The notes beneath the pieces are model-generated. The model was not told the DNA's origin, searched no databases, and saw nothing but the letters and a program-made list of their open reading frames with translations. A DNA stretch of 24,924 nucleotides from JAAZLS01 sp964463285 (GTDB lineage Bacteria; Bacillota; Dethiobacteria; DTU022), in contig CAYXBB010000026.1 of assembly GCA_964463285.1 (NCBI GenBank), forward strand, positions 1 to 24,924, in the 5' to 3' direction. Below, in pieces: positions 1 to 7,031 of the stretch. The number at the start of each line of letters is the position of its first letter. Position 1 is the first letter of the stretch. The position numbers and the translations under genes are program-made.

Positions 1-20
1 AAATCCTCTCGTCCCCACCA
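1..20 (+). tRNA. 3' end of a tRNA gene (partial, identity unknown)
   Basis: The first 20 bases fit the 3' end of a tRNA with an encoded CCA tail. Counting back from CCA at 18-20, A17 is the discriminator base and 10-16 (CGTCCCC) is the 3' acceptor strand. Bases 5-9 (CCTCT) are the 3' T-stem strand starting with the expected C61. Bases 1-4 (AAAT) match T-loop positions 57-60, with A58 in place. A terminator follows directly. The anticodon lies outside the window, so the amino acid cannot be given; the missing 5' acceptor strand should read GGGGACG. Confidence 0.8.
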
Positions 21-27
21 AAGAAAT

Positions 28-58
28 CCTGCATCTGTACCGGGGCAGGGTTTTTTTT
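28..58 (+). terminator. Rho-independent terminator after the tRNA
   Basis: Arms CCTGC (28-32) and GCAGG (45-49) form a short stem, followed by eight T residues at 51-58. It sits 8 bases after the tRNA CCA end, which is where a tRNA transcript would be expected to stop. The stem is short, but position and T-tract support the call. Confidence 0.75.
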
Positions 59-127
59 ATTTTATAAAAGATCGGTTCTAAGTAAGATGTTAGTTGAAAA
101 AGATCGGAAAAACTTGAGCTTGCCTGA

Positions 128-156
128 TTGACAAAAGGTGACCCGGTATAGATAAC
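128..156 (+). promoter_or_regulatory. Possible sigma-A promoter for the MoaD-like gene
   Basis: A perfect -35 box TTGACA lies at 128-133. The -10 is less clear: GATAAC at 151-156 gives a 17-base spacer, and TAGATA at 149-154 gives a 15-base spacer. It is the only good -35 between the tRNA terminator and the gene at 323, so it is the best candidate. It implies a leader of about 160 bases. Confidence 0.4.
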
Positions 157-322
157 AAGGGTTTGCAAGTGACGAACGCCGGCAACCTTTCCATTTAGGG
201 AAGATGTTGTTTGAATATTACGCTTTAAGGTGGTAGACTGTAGTAGGGATCCTTGGTCTGGCAGCCCTGCAGAGATTAAAATTGGATGGATTAATTAACA
301 AGTAGTAAACAGGAATAGAAAT
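157..322 (+). other. Untranslated leader of the MoaD-like gene
   Basis: No convincing ORF is seen here. A local hairpin is possible around 188-206 (CTTTCC pairing with GGGAAG across ATTTA). I looked for the conserved pieces of Moco/Tuco and TPP riboswitches and did not find a match I could defend. A weak AGGAA Shine-Dalgarno sequence sits at 311-315, ahead of ATG 323. Function, if any, is unknown. Confidence 0.3.
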
Positions 323-598
323 ATGGCTGAACACAAGCAGGTAAAGATCAAATTAATGCCTCCTTACGTTAAGGCCGGCACTGGAGAATACATTCTGGCT
401 ATAACGGAGGCGTTAACTTTACGCCGATTGGCAGAACAAATTTCCAGGGAATGGAAAGATAGACTTGCTTTCGAGCTGCTGGATCAGCAAGGTTATTTAA
501 CCGCCGAATTTATCATTAACGGAAGGCATTCCCCCTCTGATTGTCTGGTAGACGATGGTGATACTGTTACCATTATCCCTTATATCGGCGGGGGCTAA
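323..598 (+). CDS. MoaD/ThiS-family ubiquitin-like sulfur carrier protein
   Basis: This 91-residue protein has the size and general pattern of the beta-grasp sulfur carriers MoaD and ThiS, and it ends in the glycine tail these proteins need (IPYIGGG). Such carriers are adenylated at the C-terminal Gly-Gly by an E1-like enzyme and then hold a thiocarboxylate used to make molybdopterin, thiazole or other sulfur compounds. The segment LVDDGDTVTIIPYIGGG matches the usual 'dGD.v.i.P...GG' ending. The terminal glycine is a third one; most family members end in two. No MoaE, ThiF/MoeB, ThiG or tungsten/molybdenum enzyme gene is nearby, so its partner cannot be read from context. It stands between the tRNA terminator and its own terminator at 740-769. 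The specific pathway is unassigned. Confidence 0.8.
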   Translation: MAEHKQVKIKLMPPYVKAGTGEYILAITEALTLRRLAEQISREWKDRLAFELLDQQGYLTAEFIINGRHSPSDCLVDDGDTVTIIPYIGGG

Positions 599-599
599 T

Positions 600-698
600 T
601 TGCCATCAAATTTTGCTATTTATGGACAGAAGTTGAACCTGGAGATGGAGGTGGTGGTTGAGAGCTTGAATTTGGCGGATGAATTTATAAAAACCTGA
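600..698 (+). CDS. Possible 32-residue small ORF downstream of the MoaD-like gene
   Basis: A TTG at 600, one base after the MoaD-like stop codon, opens a 32-codon frame ending in TGA at 696-698. A G-rich stretch (GGCGGGGG) ends 6 bases upstream and could act as a ribosome binding site, though it also encodes the GGG tail of the previous gene. An internal ATG is at 645. The product would start MPSNFAIYGQKLNLEM and has no motif or family I recognise. The terminator at 740-769 follows, so the frame would be co-transcribed. It could equally be a chance frame. Confidence 0.25.
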   Translation: MPSNFAIYGQKLNLEMEVVVESLNLADEFIKT

Positions 699-739
699 TC
701 GGTAGCAGGTAATTAAATAACGCTTAAATCGTTGATAGA

Positions 740-769
740 AGCCGAGGTTTAATACCCCGGCTTTTTTTA
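740..769 (+). terminator. Rho-independent terminator after the MoaD-like gene
   Basis: AGCCGAGG (740-747) pairs with CCCCGGCT (755-762) with one A-C mismatch, over a loop of about 7 bases, followed by a run of seven T residues ending at 768. It closes the MoaD-like unit before the radical SAM gene. Confidence 0.85.
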
Positions 770-778
770 AAAGGATAT

Positions 779-806
779 TTGCTTTAAAATCAAGAAAGTA
801 TATACT
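779..806 (+). promoter_or_regulatory. Possible promoter for the radical SAM gene
   Basis: TTGCTT (779-784) and TATACT (801-806) are separated by 16 bases, just after the upstream terminator. The -35 is only a moderate match. It would give a leader of about 165 bases before ATG 977. Confidence 0.35.
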
Positions 807-976
807 ATGTACATTGATGGGAGAATGGAAAAAAGTGTTGGGATCATTTAAGATGGAATAATATTTTTTACAGATAATGCCCCTGGCCGCCTTTGCTGAC
901 GTTAAAATTCACCTATTCACAGCAATTATTATTTATTCTTTTCAGGGGTATCATACAAAGCAAAGGAGTGGTCCGG
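807..976 (+). other. Leader region before the radical SAM gene, no clear content
   Basis: This AT-rich stretch carries no convincing gene and no riboswitch I recognise. The frame of the downstream gene is open from a TTG at 893, but there is no ribosome binding site there and the 28 extra residues are not typical of the family. A second weak promoter-like pair is TTGGGA (838-843) and TAATAT (859-864), with a short 15-base spacer. Confidence 0.3.
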
Positions 977-2752
977 ATGAAAAATATTGTGTTAATTGAG
1001 CCCCAGTCAAAAGCAGATCATGTATATAGTTTTGTGCAAATGCCCCGGTTGGGGCTACCTTTGTTGGGGGCCCTTCTAAAGGCTGAGGGCTACGGGGTAA
1101 CTATTTATTTGGGACAGGGAGATCGACTGCCCTGGCCTAAAATATTACAGGCCGATTTGGTGGGGATTTCCACTACTACTTCTACCAGCCGAGAAGCCTA
1201 TTGCATGGCCGGCTATGCGCGCTCTCACGGTCTTCCGGTAGTGATCGGAGGAATTCATGCCACCCTCATGCCGGAGGAAGCCCTGACCTATGCCGATTAC
1301 GTGGTTAGGGGGGAAGGGGAGCACAGTTTTCTTGAACTAATCCACACGCTGGAGAAAGGCTGTTTGCCGGAAGGCATCCCCGGAATTTCGTACTGGGAAC
1401 AGGGCCGGGCTGTTCATAACCCTGATCAGCAGGGTTGGATAGATATTGATCAGTTTCCCAGCGCCGATCTTTCTCTTTATCATCCGCCGCTATCCGGTCG
1501 TACCTTACCGGTGCTCACCTCCCGGGGTTGCCCCCACAACTGTACCTTTTGTTGTGTAACCATCATGTTTGGGCGGGGCTACCGGTTCCGGAGCAATGAA
1601 AAGGTGCTGGAGGAACTTTCCGCCTATCGGGGTAGGAATGTGTTCTTTTGCGATGACAACTTTACCGCCAACCGCCGGCACAGCAAGGAACTGCTTCAGG
1701 AGATGATTGATCGCAAAATTAATCTTAAAAGCTGGGGCGCCCAGATCCGGGCGGAAGCGGTTCGAGATGATGAGTTGCTGAGATTGATGTACCTTTCCGG
1801 TTGTCGGATTGTTTATGTAGGGCTGGAGTCAATCAATCCCGCCACCCTGGAGGCATATCAGAAAAACCAGAGTGTGGAAGATATTAAGGTGCTAATCCGC
1901 CGCTGTCACGACTACGGCATCAAGGTGCATGGCATGTTTATTTTCGGAGCCGATACCGATACCGTCCAGACCCTTCGGGACACGGTGGATTTTAGCCTGG
2001 AATCCCGGATTGATAGCGTTCAGTATATGATACTTACCCCCCTTCCCGGGACCCCGCTTTATGAGCAATTGGAATCCAGTGGCCGCTTGCTGACCAGGGA
2101 CTGGGAACTATATGACGGGCACCATGTGGTTTATCAGCCGGCTCAGATGTCGCCGGGACAGTTAACCGAAGAAACTATTTCAGCTTATAAGCGCTTCTAT
2201 TCTCTGAACAATATATTCAAAAACGCTGCTCTTACCGGTTTCGGATCGGCAGTATTCCGGGGGATCGGGTGGTGGATGATCCGCCGGTTTGAGCGTAAGG
2301 ATCGCTGGTTTGATCCGGTGCTGGAAAAACTTCGCCATAGCAGTGCGCTTTCTGTGCCGCTTCTTTACAAGCGTATTCCCTTATTAAAAAAATCGGCGGC
2401 CCAGGTTACGGTTTCTGACAAATCGCTTAGGATCTTTATCTCTGAAAGGAAGGGGATTACTTATCTGCGGGTAAAAGGCCTTCTGGACCGTCTTGCTTTA
2501 AAGGAACTAAAGCGCACCATCCGCAGGCTTGTACCCAGAAACAGTTTTCATGTGGTGCTCAACATGGAAGGACTGTCATTTTCTTCGGAGGGGGCGATTA
2601 AACTCTTTAGCGGTTTTCTGGGAAAATTAGGGGACCGGGTGCGCCGGCTACAGGTGGTTGCCCGTAAAGAAGATAATATACTGCCCTGTGTAAAGAAGAG
2701 CAGCCGCCGGTCTAAATTGCCCCGGTTTGAGGTGCTTTTAAATCGGCGCTAA
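977..2752 (+). CDS. B12-binding domain radical SAM protein with C-terminal STAS-like domain
   Basis: I choose ATG 977 because AAAGGAG (962-968) stands 8 bases upstream; the frame is open further up but lacks a ribosome binding site. The 591-residue product starts with a cobalamin-binding-type domain (about 1-140; GGIHATLMPEEAL, VVRGEGEHSF), followed by a radical SAM domain. Its [4Fe-4S] ligands are C185, C189 and C192 in SRGCPHNCTFCC. This is the class that includes BchE- and HpnJ-like enzymes and B12-dependent methyltransferases; the substrate here cannot be named. The last ~100 residues (about 493-591) read like a STAS/anti-anti-sigma fold: a GITYLRVKG strand, then HVVLNMEGLSFSSEGAIKLF, where the usual motif is 'vvlDlsgv.fiDSsGl.lL', then LQVV. 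The serines fall near the phosphorylated site of SpoIIAA. The fusion is unusual. The gene stands alone, with the RAYT region after it. Confidence 0.85.
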   Translation: MKNIVLIEPQSKADHVYSFVQMPRLGLPLLGALLKAEGYGVTIYLGQGDRLPWPKILQADLVGISTTTSTSREAYCMAGYARSHGLPVVIGGIHATLMPEEALTYADYVVRGEGEHSFLELIHTLEKGCLPEGIPGISYWEQGRAVHNPDQQGWIDIDQFPSADLSLYHPPLSGRTLPVLTSRGCPHNCTFCCVTIMFGRGYRFRSNEKVLEELSAYRGRNVFFCDDNFTANRRHSKELLQEMIDRKINLKSWGAQIRAEAVRDDELLRLMYLSGCRIVYVGLESINPATLEAYQKNQSVEDIKVLIRRCHDYGIKVHGMFIFGADTDTVQTLRDTVDFSLESRIDSVQYMILTPLPGTPLYEQLESSGRLLTRDWELYDGHHVVYQPAQMSPGQLTEETISAYKRFYSLNNIFKNAALTGFGSAVFRGIGWWMIRRFERKDRWFDPVLEKLRHSSALSVPLLYKRIPLLKKSAAQVTVSDKSLRIFISERKGITYLRVKGLLDRLALKELKRTIRRLVPRNSFHVVLNMEGLSFSSEGAIKLFSGFLGKLGDRVRRLQVVARKEDNILPCVKKSSRRSKLPRFEVLLNRR

Positions 2753-2762
2753 CCGGCGCGTT

Positions 2763-2793
2763 GTAGGGGTGGACGATGTTCACCTGTTTCCCG
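2763..2793 (+). repeat. REP-like palindrome, degenerate copy A
   Basis: GTAGGGGTGGACGA is followed by a diverged right half and a GTTTCCC tail. The left half and tail match copy B at 2824-2855, but the palindrome core is mutated (TGTTCACC where copy B has TGTCCACC). It lies 10 bases after the radical SAM stop codon. Confidence 0.7.
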
Positions 2794-2823
2794 CCAATTG
2801 CAGCAAATGATCACTTAAAAAAC

Positions 2824-2855
2824 GTAGGGGTGGACGACTCTGTCCACCCGTTTCC
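2824..2855 (+). repeat. REP-like palindrome, copy B (upstream of RAYT)
   Basis: A perfect inverted repeat: GGGTGGAC (2828-2835) and GTCCACCC (2842-2849) around the loop GACTCT, flanked by GTAG on the left and GTTTCC on the right. A 28-base stretch is identical to copy D at 3363-3390, and another 28-base stretch matches the reverse complement of copy C at 3153-3180 with one mismatch. Location beside a RAYT gene is the classical setting for REP elements. Confidence 0.85.
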
Positions 2856-2870
2856 GGTCGGGTGATTTTT

Positions 2871-3362
2871 ATGAAACAGTTGCCCCGGAGGAAAAATATC
2901 CGGCTAAAAAGCTATGATTATTCAAACACGGGATACTATTTTGTTACCATATGTACGAAAAACAAACAAAAGCTATTTGGCGAAATCATCAGAACAGATG
3001 ATCCTGTCTGTCCTTCAACAGCTATGCAGGCCAATTCAATTGGTAAAATTGTAAAAGAATGTTGGTATAAAATTAACGATATTTGTGATCACATAAAAAC
3101 CGATGCTTTTTGCCTTATGCCGAACCATATTCATGGAATCATCATGATCCTCACGGGTGGACAGAGTCGTCCCCCCCTACCGAAGATAATACAGGGTTTT
3201 AAATCTGTATCTACTAGAATGTGTTTTTCGTATAACCTGAAGATCATTTGGCAGCGTGGCTATTATGACAGGGTGATAAGAAATGAAAGAGAATACCTGA
3301 AGGCATGTGAATACATAGAAAACAATTCCTTAAAATGGGTTGAGGATAAATACTATATTTAA
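2871..3362 (+). CDS. REP-associated tyrosine transposase (RAYT, Y1/HUH family)
   Basis: A 163-residue single-strand DNA transposase of the IS200-like Y1 (PF01797-type) group. The HUH metal-binding motif is H86-I-H88 in LMPNHIHGI, and the catalytic tyrosine is expected in the WQRGYYDRVIR block (Y131 or Y132). The N-terminal YDYSNTGYYFVTICT and C-terminal ACEYIENNSLKW are also family signatures. RAYTs nick and move or maintain REP palindromes and are usually single-copy domesticated genes. ATG 2871 is chosen; a GTG at 2862 would add three residues. The gene is visibly more AT-rich than its neighbours, which suggests transfer. Palindrome copies lie before it, immediately after its stop, and, unusually, inside it at 3153-3180, where they encode residues 95-104 (TGGQSRPPLP) in the family's variable loop. 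The frame is intact, so it is probably functional. Confidence 0.9.
   Translation: MKQLPRRKNIRLKSYDYSNTGYYFVTICTKNKQKLFGEIIRTDDPVCPSTAMQANSIGKIVKECWYKINDICDHIKTDAFCLMPNHIHGIIMILTGGQSRPPLPKIIQGFKSVSTRMCFSYNLKIIWQRGYYDRVIRNEREYLKACEYIENNSLKWVEDKYYI
3153..3180 (-). repeat. REP-like palindrome, copy C, inverted and inside the RAYT gene
   Basis: The reverse complement of 3153-3180 matches 28 bases of copy B with a single difference (T to G in the left arm, GTAGGGGGGGACGA). It lies within the transposase reading frame and does not break it, encoding residues TGGQSRPPLP. Confidence 0.85.
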
Positions 3363-3390
3363 GGGTGGACGACTCTGTCCACCCGTTTCC
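3363..3390 (+). repeat. REP-like palindrome, copy D (downstream of RAYT)
   Basis: GGGTGGAC-GACTCT-GTCCACCC plus the GTTTCC tail, identical over 28 bases to copy B and in the same orientation. It starts one base after the RAYT stop codon and lies between the convergent RAYT and hydA genes. The hairpin may help end transcription there, but no good T-tract follows on either strand. Confidence 0.85.
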
Positions 3391-3412
3391 CCATCCCCGC
3401 GTTTGTCTGGTT

Positions 3413-5182
3413 TTATGTTTTTACCTTGGCCAACAGTGGTTCGGGAGAGTACAGCCGGCGGGCATTATAACCGGTGTGGAGTAACCGGTGGGCCTCCGGG
3501 CTTCCCGGATGTCCGAGGAAATCCTCATAAAGCTTAATTACGGCCGGGTTTTCATGGGATTTGCGGTGTTTTTTAAGCCTGTCCTGCCGGTGAAGACCTT
3601 CTGCCCGCCGGGAACGATGTACTATCTGTTCGTTCCAGTCGTTGGTCTCGATATAAATAGGCTGGCCTCCTCCTCCCACGCATCCCGCCGGGCAGGCCAT
3701 CACTTCCACAAAATGATATTCCTTTTGCCCTTTCAGAACGCCCTCGATCAGCCGGCGGGCGGCCCCGGTTCCGCGAGCCACCGCCACCTTGATCCGGTGT
3801 TTGCCCATTTCAATTTCCGCATCCTTATATTCCAGGGCCCTTACCTCATGGTATTCTACCCTTTCCAGTTCTTTCCCGGTCACCCACTCGTAAACGGTCC
3901 TTAACGCGGCCTCCATCACCCCCCCGGTGGTGCCGAAGATCACCCCTGCCCCGCTGGCATAACCAAGGGGGGAATCAAATTCTTCCTCCGGCAGCTTTTT
4001 CAAATCCAGGCCCGCCTGGAACAACATCTGGGCGAACTCTCGGGTGCTGAGTTCGGCATCCACATCCCTAAAACCGCTGGCGTTCATCTCCGGGCGCAGC
4101 AGCTCGTATTTTTTGGAAACACAGGGCATGATGGAGACGCAAAATATCTTGCCGGGGTCAATCCCTGCCTCCCGGGCGTAGTAGGTTTTGGCCAGCGCCC
4201 CGAATATCTGCTGGGGGGATTTTACTTCCGACAGATTGTTGATAAACTGGGGATAAAAGCTTTCGCAGAAGCGTACCCAACTGGGACAGCAGGAGGTAAA
4301 CTGGGGAAAGGGGCCTCCGCTTTCCAATCGCTCCATTAATTCTTTGGATTCCTCCATCACCGTGACATCCGCCCCGAAACAATCGTCAAAAACCCGGTCG
4401 AAACCCAGCCGCCTCAATGCCGCCACCATTTGACCGGTAACCAGCGTGCCTACCGGATAACCGAATTCCTCGCCGATGGAGACCCGGATGGCAGGGGCAG
4501 TCTGAACGATTACGTGCAGATCGGGGTTTTGCAGCGCCTCCCAGACGGCTGCCGTTGAATCCTGTTCCCGGAGGGCCCCGGTGGGGCAGACCGTTATGCA
4601 CTGCCCGCAGTAAATACAGGGTGTTTCCATCAGCGATCCGTTGTAAGCCGGCCCGACCACTGCTTTAAAGGATCTTTCCACCATGCGGTAGATCCCTATC
4701 GACTGGAAATACTCACATACCGCCACACACCGCCGGCAGCGGATACATTTATCCGGCTCCCGGACCACGGAGGGTGAGAGATCATCAATAGCAAAATGGT
4801 TCCTGCTGCCGGCCACGGTGAGATCCCGGATTCCATAACGCTTGGCCAGGCGCTGTAGCTCGCAGTTCAGGTTGCGTTCACAGGTCAAGCATTCAAAAGG
4901 GTGGTCCGAAAGAAGCAGCTCGATCATCTGTTTGCGGGCATTAAGTACCTGCGGGGTATTGGTGTAGACTTGCATCCCCTCCCGGGCGGGTAGAATGCAG
5001 GAGGTGTCCAGAGTGGGCCTTCCTTCCACCTGCACCAGGCAGACCCGGCAGGAGGCAGGGGCATTGAGATCCTTTAGATAGCAGAGGGTGGGGATATCAA
5101 TTCCCAGCTTCCGGGCCGCCTCCAGCACGGAGGTTCCTCCCTCCACCTGCACCCTTTGGTGATCAATCCACAGTTCGGGCAT
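3413..5182 (-). CDS. hydA: [FeFe]-hydrogenase catalytic subunit HydA (NAD-linked, trimeric type)
   Basis: A 589-residue catalytic subunit that reduces protons or oxidises H2 at an H-cluster. The domain order is as follows. An N-terminal [2Fe-2S] domain has C34, C45, C48 and C62. A His-Cys [4Fe-4S] site has H94, C98, C101 and C107. Two ferredoxin-type clusters follow (CIRCRRCVAVC; CIYCGQCITVCP). The H-domain carries all three signatures: TSCCPSW with C298/C299, MPCVSKKYE with C354, and VMACPAGC with C497/C501. The closing KSHENPA and LLHT motifs are also present. The start at 5182 is preferred because AGGAG (5192-5196) precedes it; the frame is open further up only because it runs over hydB. 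The start overlaps the end of hydB by 20 bases, showing translational coupling. With HydB and HydC this matches the electron-bifurcating HydABC enzymes that couple H2 to NADH and ferredoxin together. Bifurcation is inferred from subunit make-up, not shown. Confidence 0.95.
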   Translation of the reverse strand: MPELWIDHQRVQVEGGTSVLEAARKLGIDIPTLCYLKDLNAPASCRVCLVQVEGRPTLDTSCILPAREGMQVYTNTPQVLNARKQMIELLLSDHPFECLTCERNLNCELQRLAKRYGIRDLTVAGSRNHFAIDDLSPSVVREPDKCIRCRRCVAVCEYFQSIGIYRMVERSFKAVVGPAYNGSLMETPCIYCGQCITVCPTGALREQDSTAAVWEALQNPDLHVIVQTAPAIRVSIGEEFGYPVGTLVTGQMVAALRRLGFDRVFDDCFGADVTVMEESKELMERLESGGPFPQFTSCCPSWVRFCESFYPQFINNLSEVKSPQQIFGALAKTYYAREAGIDPGKIFCVSIMPCVSKKYELLRPEMNASGFRDVDAELSTREFAQMLFQAGLDLKKLPEEEFDSPLGYASGAGVIFGTTGGVMEAALRTVYEWVTGKELERVEYHEVRALEYKDAEIEMGKHRIKVAVARGTGAARRLIEGVLKGQKEYHFVEVMACPAGCVGGGGQPIYIETNDWNEQIVHRSRRAEGLHRQDRLKKHRKSHENPAVIKLYEDFLGHPGSPEAHRLLHTGYNARRLYSPEPLLAKVKT

Positions 5183-7013
5183 CGATCTTTTCTCCTCTAG
5201 TAATTGCTTCAAAGGGGCATTCTTCCAGGCAGCGCAGGCAGTCGGTGCATTTGGCCGGATCGATGCGGTAACCGCTCTCCTTGTTACCGCTGATGGCCGC
5301 CGCTCGGCAGATGCGGGCACATAAGCCGCAGGCCCGGCAAATGCCGGCATCTATCCGGGGGCGGTTTAAACGGGCGCAAACTCCCGCCGGGCAGTAATGA
5401 TCCCTGATGTGGGCCAGGTATTCATCTTTAAAATAGCGCAGGGTGCTCAGTACCGGGTTGGCGGCGGATCGACCCAGGCCGCACAGGGAAGTGTTCTTTA
5501 TAAGCCGACCCCAGTACTCCAGCCGCTCCAGATCATCTTCCTGGCCCTCGCCATGAGTGATGCGTGTTAAAATTTCCAGCAGGCGCTTGGTGCCGATCCG
5601 ACAAGGTGTACATTTGCCACAGGATTCATCTTGGGTAAAATCCAGGTAGTAGCGGGCGATATCCACCATGCAGGTATCCTCGTCCATTATGATCAGGCCT
5701 CCGGAACCGATCATGGAGCCGATTTCCAGCAGGCTGTCATAATCCAAAGGGATATCCAGATGTTCTGCTCCCAAACATCCCCCGGAGGGACCGCCGGTTT
5801 GGGCGGCTTTGAAGGCTTTATTGCCGGGGATACCGCCTCCGATATCGAAAACGATCTCCCGCAAGGTGGTCCCCAGGGGGACCTCCACCAGACCGGTATG
5901 GCGCACCTTTCCGGCCAGGGCAAACACCTTGGTTCCCTTGCTATGGTCACAACCTATTTTGTTAAAACGCTCCGCTCCGTGAAACATAATTACCGGAATA
6001 TTGGCCAGGGTTTCCACATTATTGATCAGCGTCGGCAAATTCCATAGACCGCACTGGGCCGGAAAGGGAGGCTTCGGCTCGGGATCCCCTCGTGAGCCCT
6101 GAATCGATGAGATCAAGGCGGTTTCTTCTCCACATACAAATGCCCCTGCTCCGGCACGGATCTCGATCTCAAAATTGAAGCCGGACTGTAAAATATTGTC
6201 CCCCAAAAAATTGTTTTCCTTAGCCTGCTTGATGGCTTCTCGAGATCGTTTAACCGCCAAAGGATATTCCGCCCGGACATAGATGAAACCCTGGCCGGCT
6301 CCGGTGGCATAGCCGGCGATAATCATTCCTTCCAGCACGCTGTGGGGATCGCCTTCCAGGATGCTGCGATCCATAAATGCTCCGGGATCTCCCTCGTCGG
6401 CATTGCAGATGACGTACTTTTGTTCCCCGGGTGAAAGGCGAACCTGCTCCCATTTTAAACCGGTGGGAAAGCCGCCGCCCCCCCTTCCCCGCAAACCCGA
6501 TAGCTTCACCTGCTCAATTATTTGTTCCGGGCTCATCCCGGTTAGCACCCGGGCCAGGGCAGTATATCCCTGATGTTTCATGTAATCTTCGATGTTGGTG
6601 TTGATTACCCCGCAATTGCGAAGCACCAGCCGGGATTGCCTCCGGTAAAAGGGCATATCTTCCTTGCGGCGGTGTTCTTCGCCGGTAAGGGGGTCGCGAT
6701 GCAGCAGTCGCCCAACAATGTTTCCGTTTACGATATGTTCCCGGATAATTTCCCGAGCCTGCTCCGGTTTCAGCTTGCGGTAAATAATTCCTTCCGGGTA
6801 AATGATTATGCTCGGCCCCTCACTGCAGTTACCGATGCAGCCTACTTCTTTAATCTCCAGTTGCAGGCGGTTTTTATTTAGCTCATCTTGTAGGGCTTCC
6901 TTAACCTCCCGGCAACCTACCGAGGTGCAGGGAAGACCACCGCATAAAAGTATCCAGTGCTCTGTGCGGGGGGGCATGCGTTCCTGTTGCAGCTCTTCCC
7001 AAAGGGTGCTCAT
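5163..7013 (-). CDS. hydB: NADH-binding flavoprotein subunit HydB of [FeFe]-hydrogenase (NuoF-like)
   Basis: This 616-residue subunit carries FMN and the NAD(H) site and passes electrons to HydA. An N-terminal thioredoxin-like [2Fe-2S] domain has C29, C34, C59 and C63. The NuoF core has the FMN/NADH glycine-rich loop RGRGGGGFPTGLKW (175-188) and NADEGDPGAFMDR. The NuoF [4Fe-4S] site has C465, C468, C471 and C511. The C-terminal extension holds two ferredoxin-type clusters (CRACGLCARIC at 559-569; CTDCLRCLEECP at 589-600), which distinguish HydB from plain NuoF. In the first of these the usual Pro after the last Cys is Arg. The ATG at 7013 has AAAGGAG about 11 bases upstream. It lies 18 bases after hydC and overlaps hydA, so the three are one operon. 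Confidence 0.95.
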   Translation of the reverse strand: MSTLWEELQQERMPPRTEHWILLCGGLPCTSVGCREVKEALQDELNKNRLQLEIKEVGCIGNCSEGPSIIIYPEGIIYRKLKPEQAREIIREHIVNGNIVGRLLHRDPLTGEEHRRKEDMPFYRRQSRLVLRNCGVINTNIEDYMKHQGYTALARVLTGMSPEQIIEQVKLSGLRGRGGGGFPTGLKWEQVRLSPGEQKYVICNADEGDPGAFMDRSILEGDPHSVLEGMIIAGYATGAGQGFIYVRAEYPLAVKRSREAIKQAKENNFLGDNILQSGFNFEIEIRAGAGAFVCGEETALISSIQGSRGDPEPKPPFPAQCGLWNLPTLINNVETLANIPVIMFHGAERFNKIGCDHSKGTKVFALAGKVRHTGLVEVPLGTTLREIVFDIGGGIPGNKAFKAAQTGGPSGGCLGAEHLDIPLDYDSLLEIGSMIGSGGLIIMDEDTCMVDIARYYLDFTQDESCGKCTPCRIGTKRLLEILTRITHGEGQEDDLERLEYWGRLIKNTSLCGLGRSAANPVLSTLRYFKDEYLAHIRDHYCPAGVCARLNRPRIDAGICRACGLCARICRAAAISGNKESGYRIDPAKCTDCLRCLEECPFEAITRGEKIDARTVD

Positions 7014-7031
7014 TTAAAAACAACTCCTTTA

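Noticed and set aside
157..322. Moco/Tuco or TPP riboswitch ahead of the MoaD-like gene
   Set aside because: The context is attractive, but none of the conserved motif pieces could be matched by eye. A covariance-model search would decide.
893..976. N-terminal extension of the radical SAM protein from a TTG at 893
   Set aside because: No ribosome binding site, and the family starts at the MKNIVLIEP strand; AAAGGAG precedes ATG 977.
5183..5350. N-terminal extension of HydA by 56 residues
   Set aside because: This stretch is the C-terminal coding region of hydB in another frame; a good ribosome binding site precedes 5182.
5631..6047. 138-codon plus-strand frame inside hydB
   Set aside because: Antisense shadow of a well-conserved NuoF-type gene.
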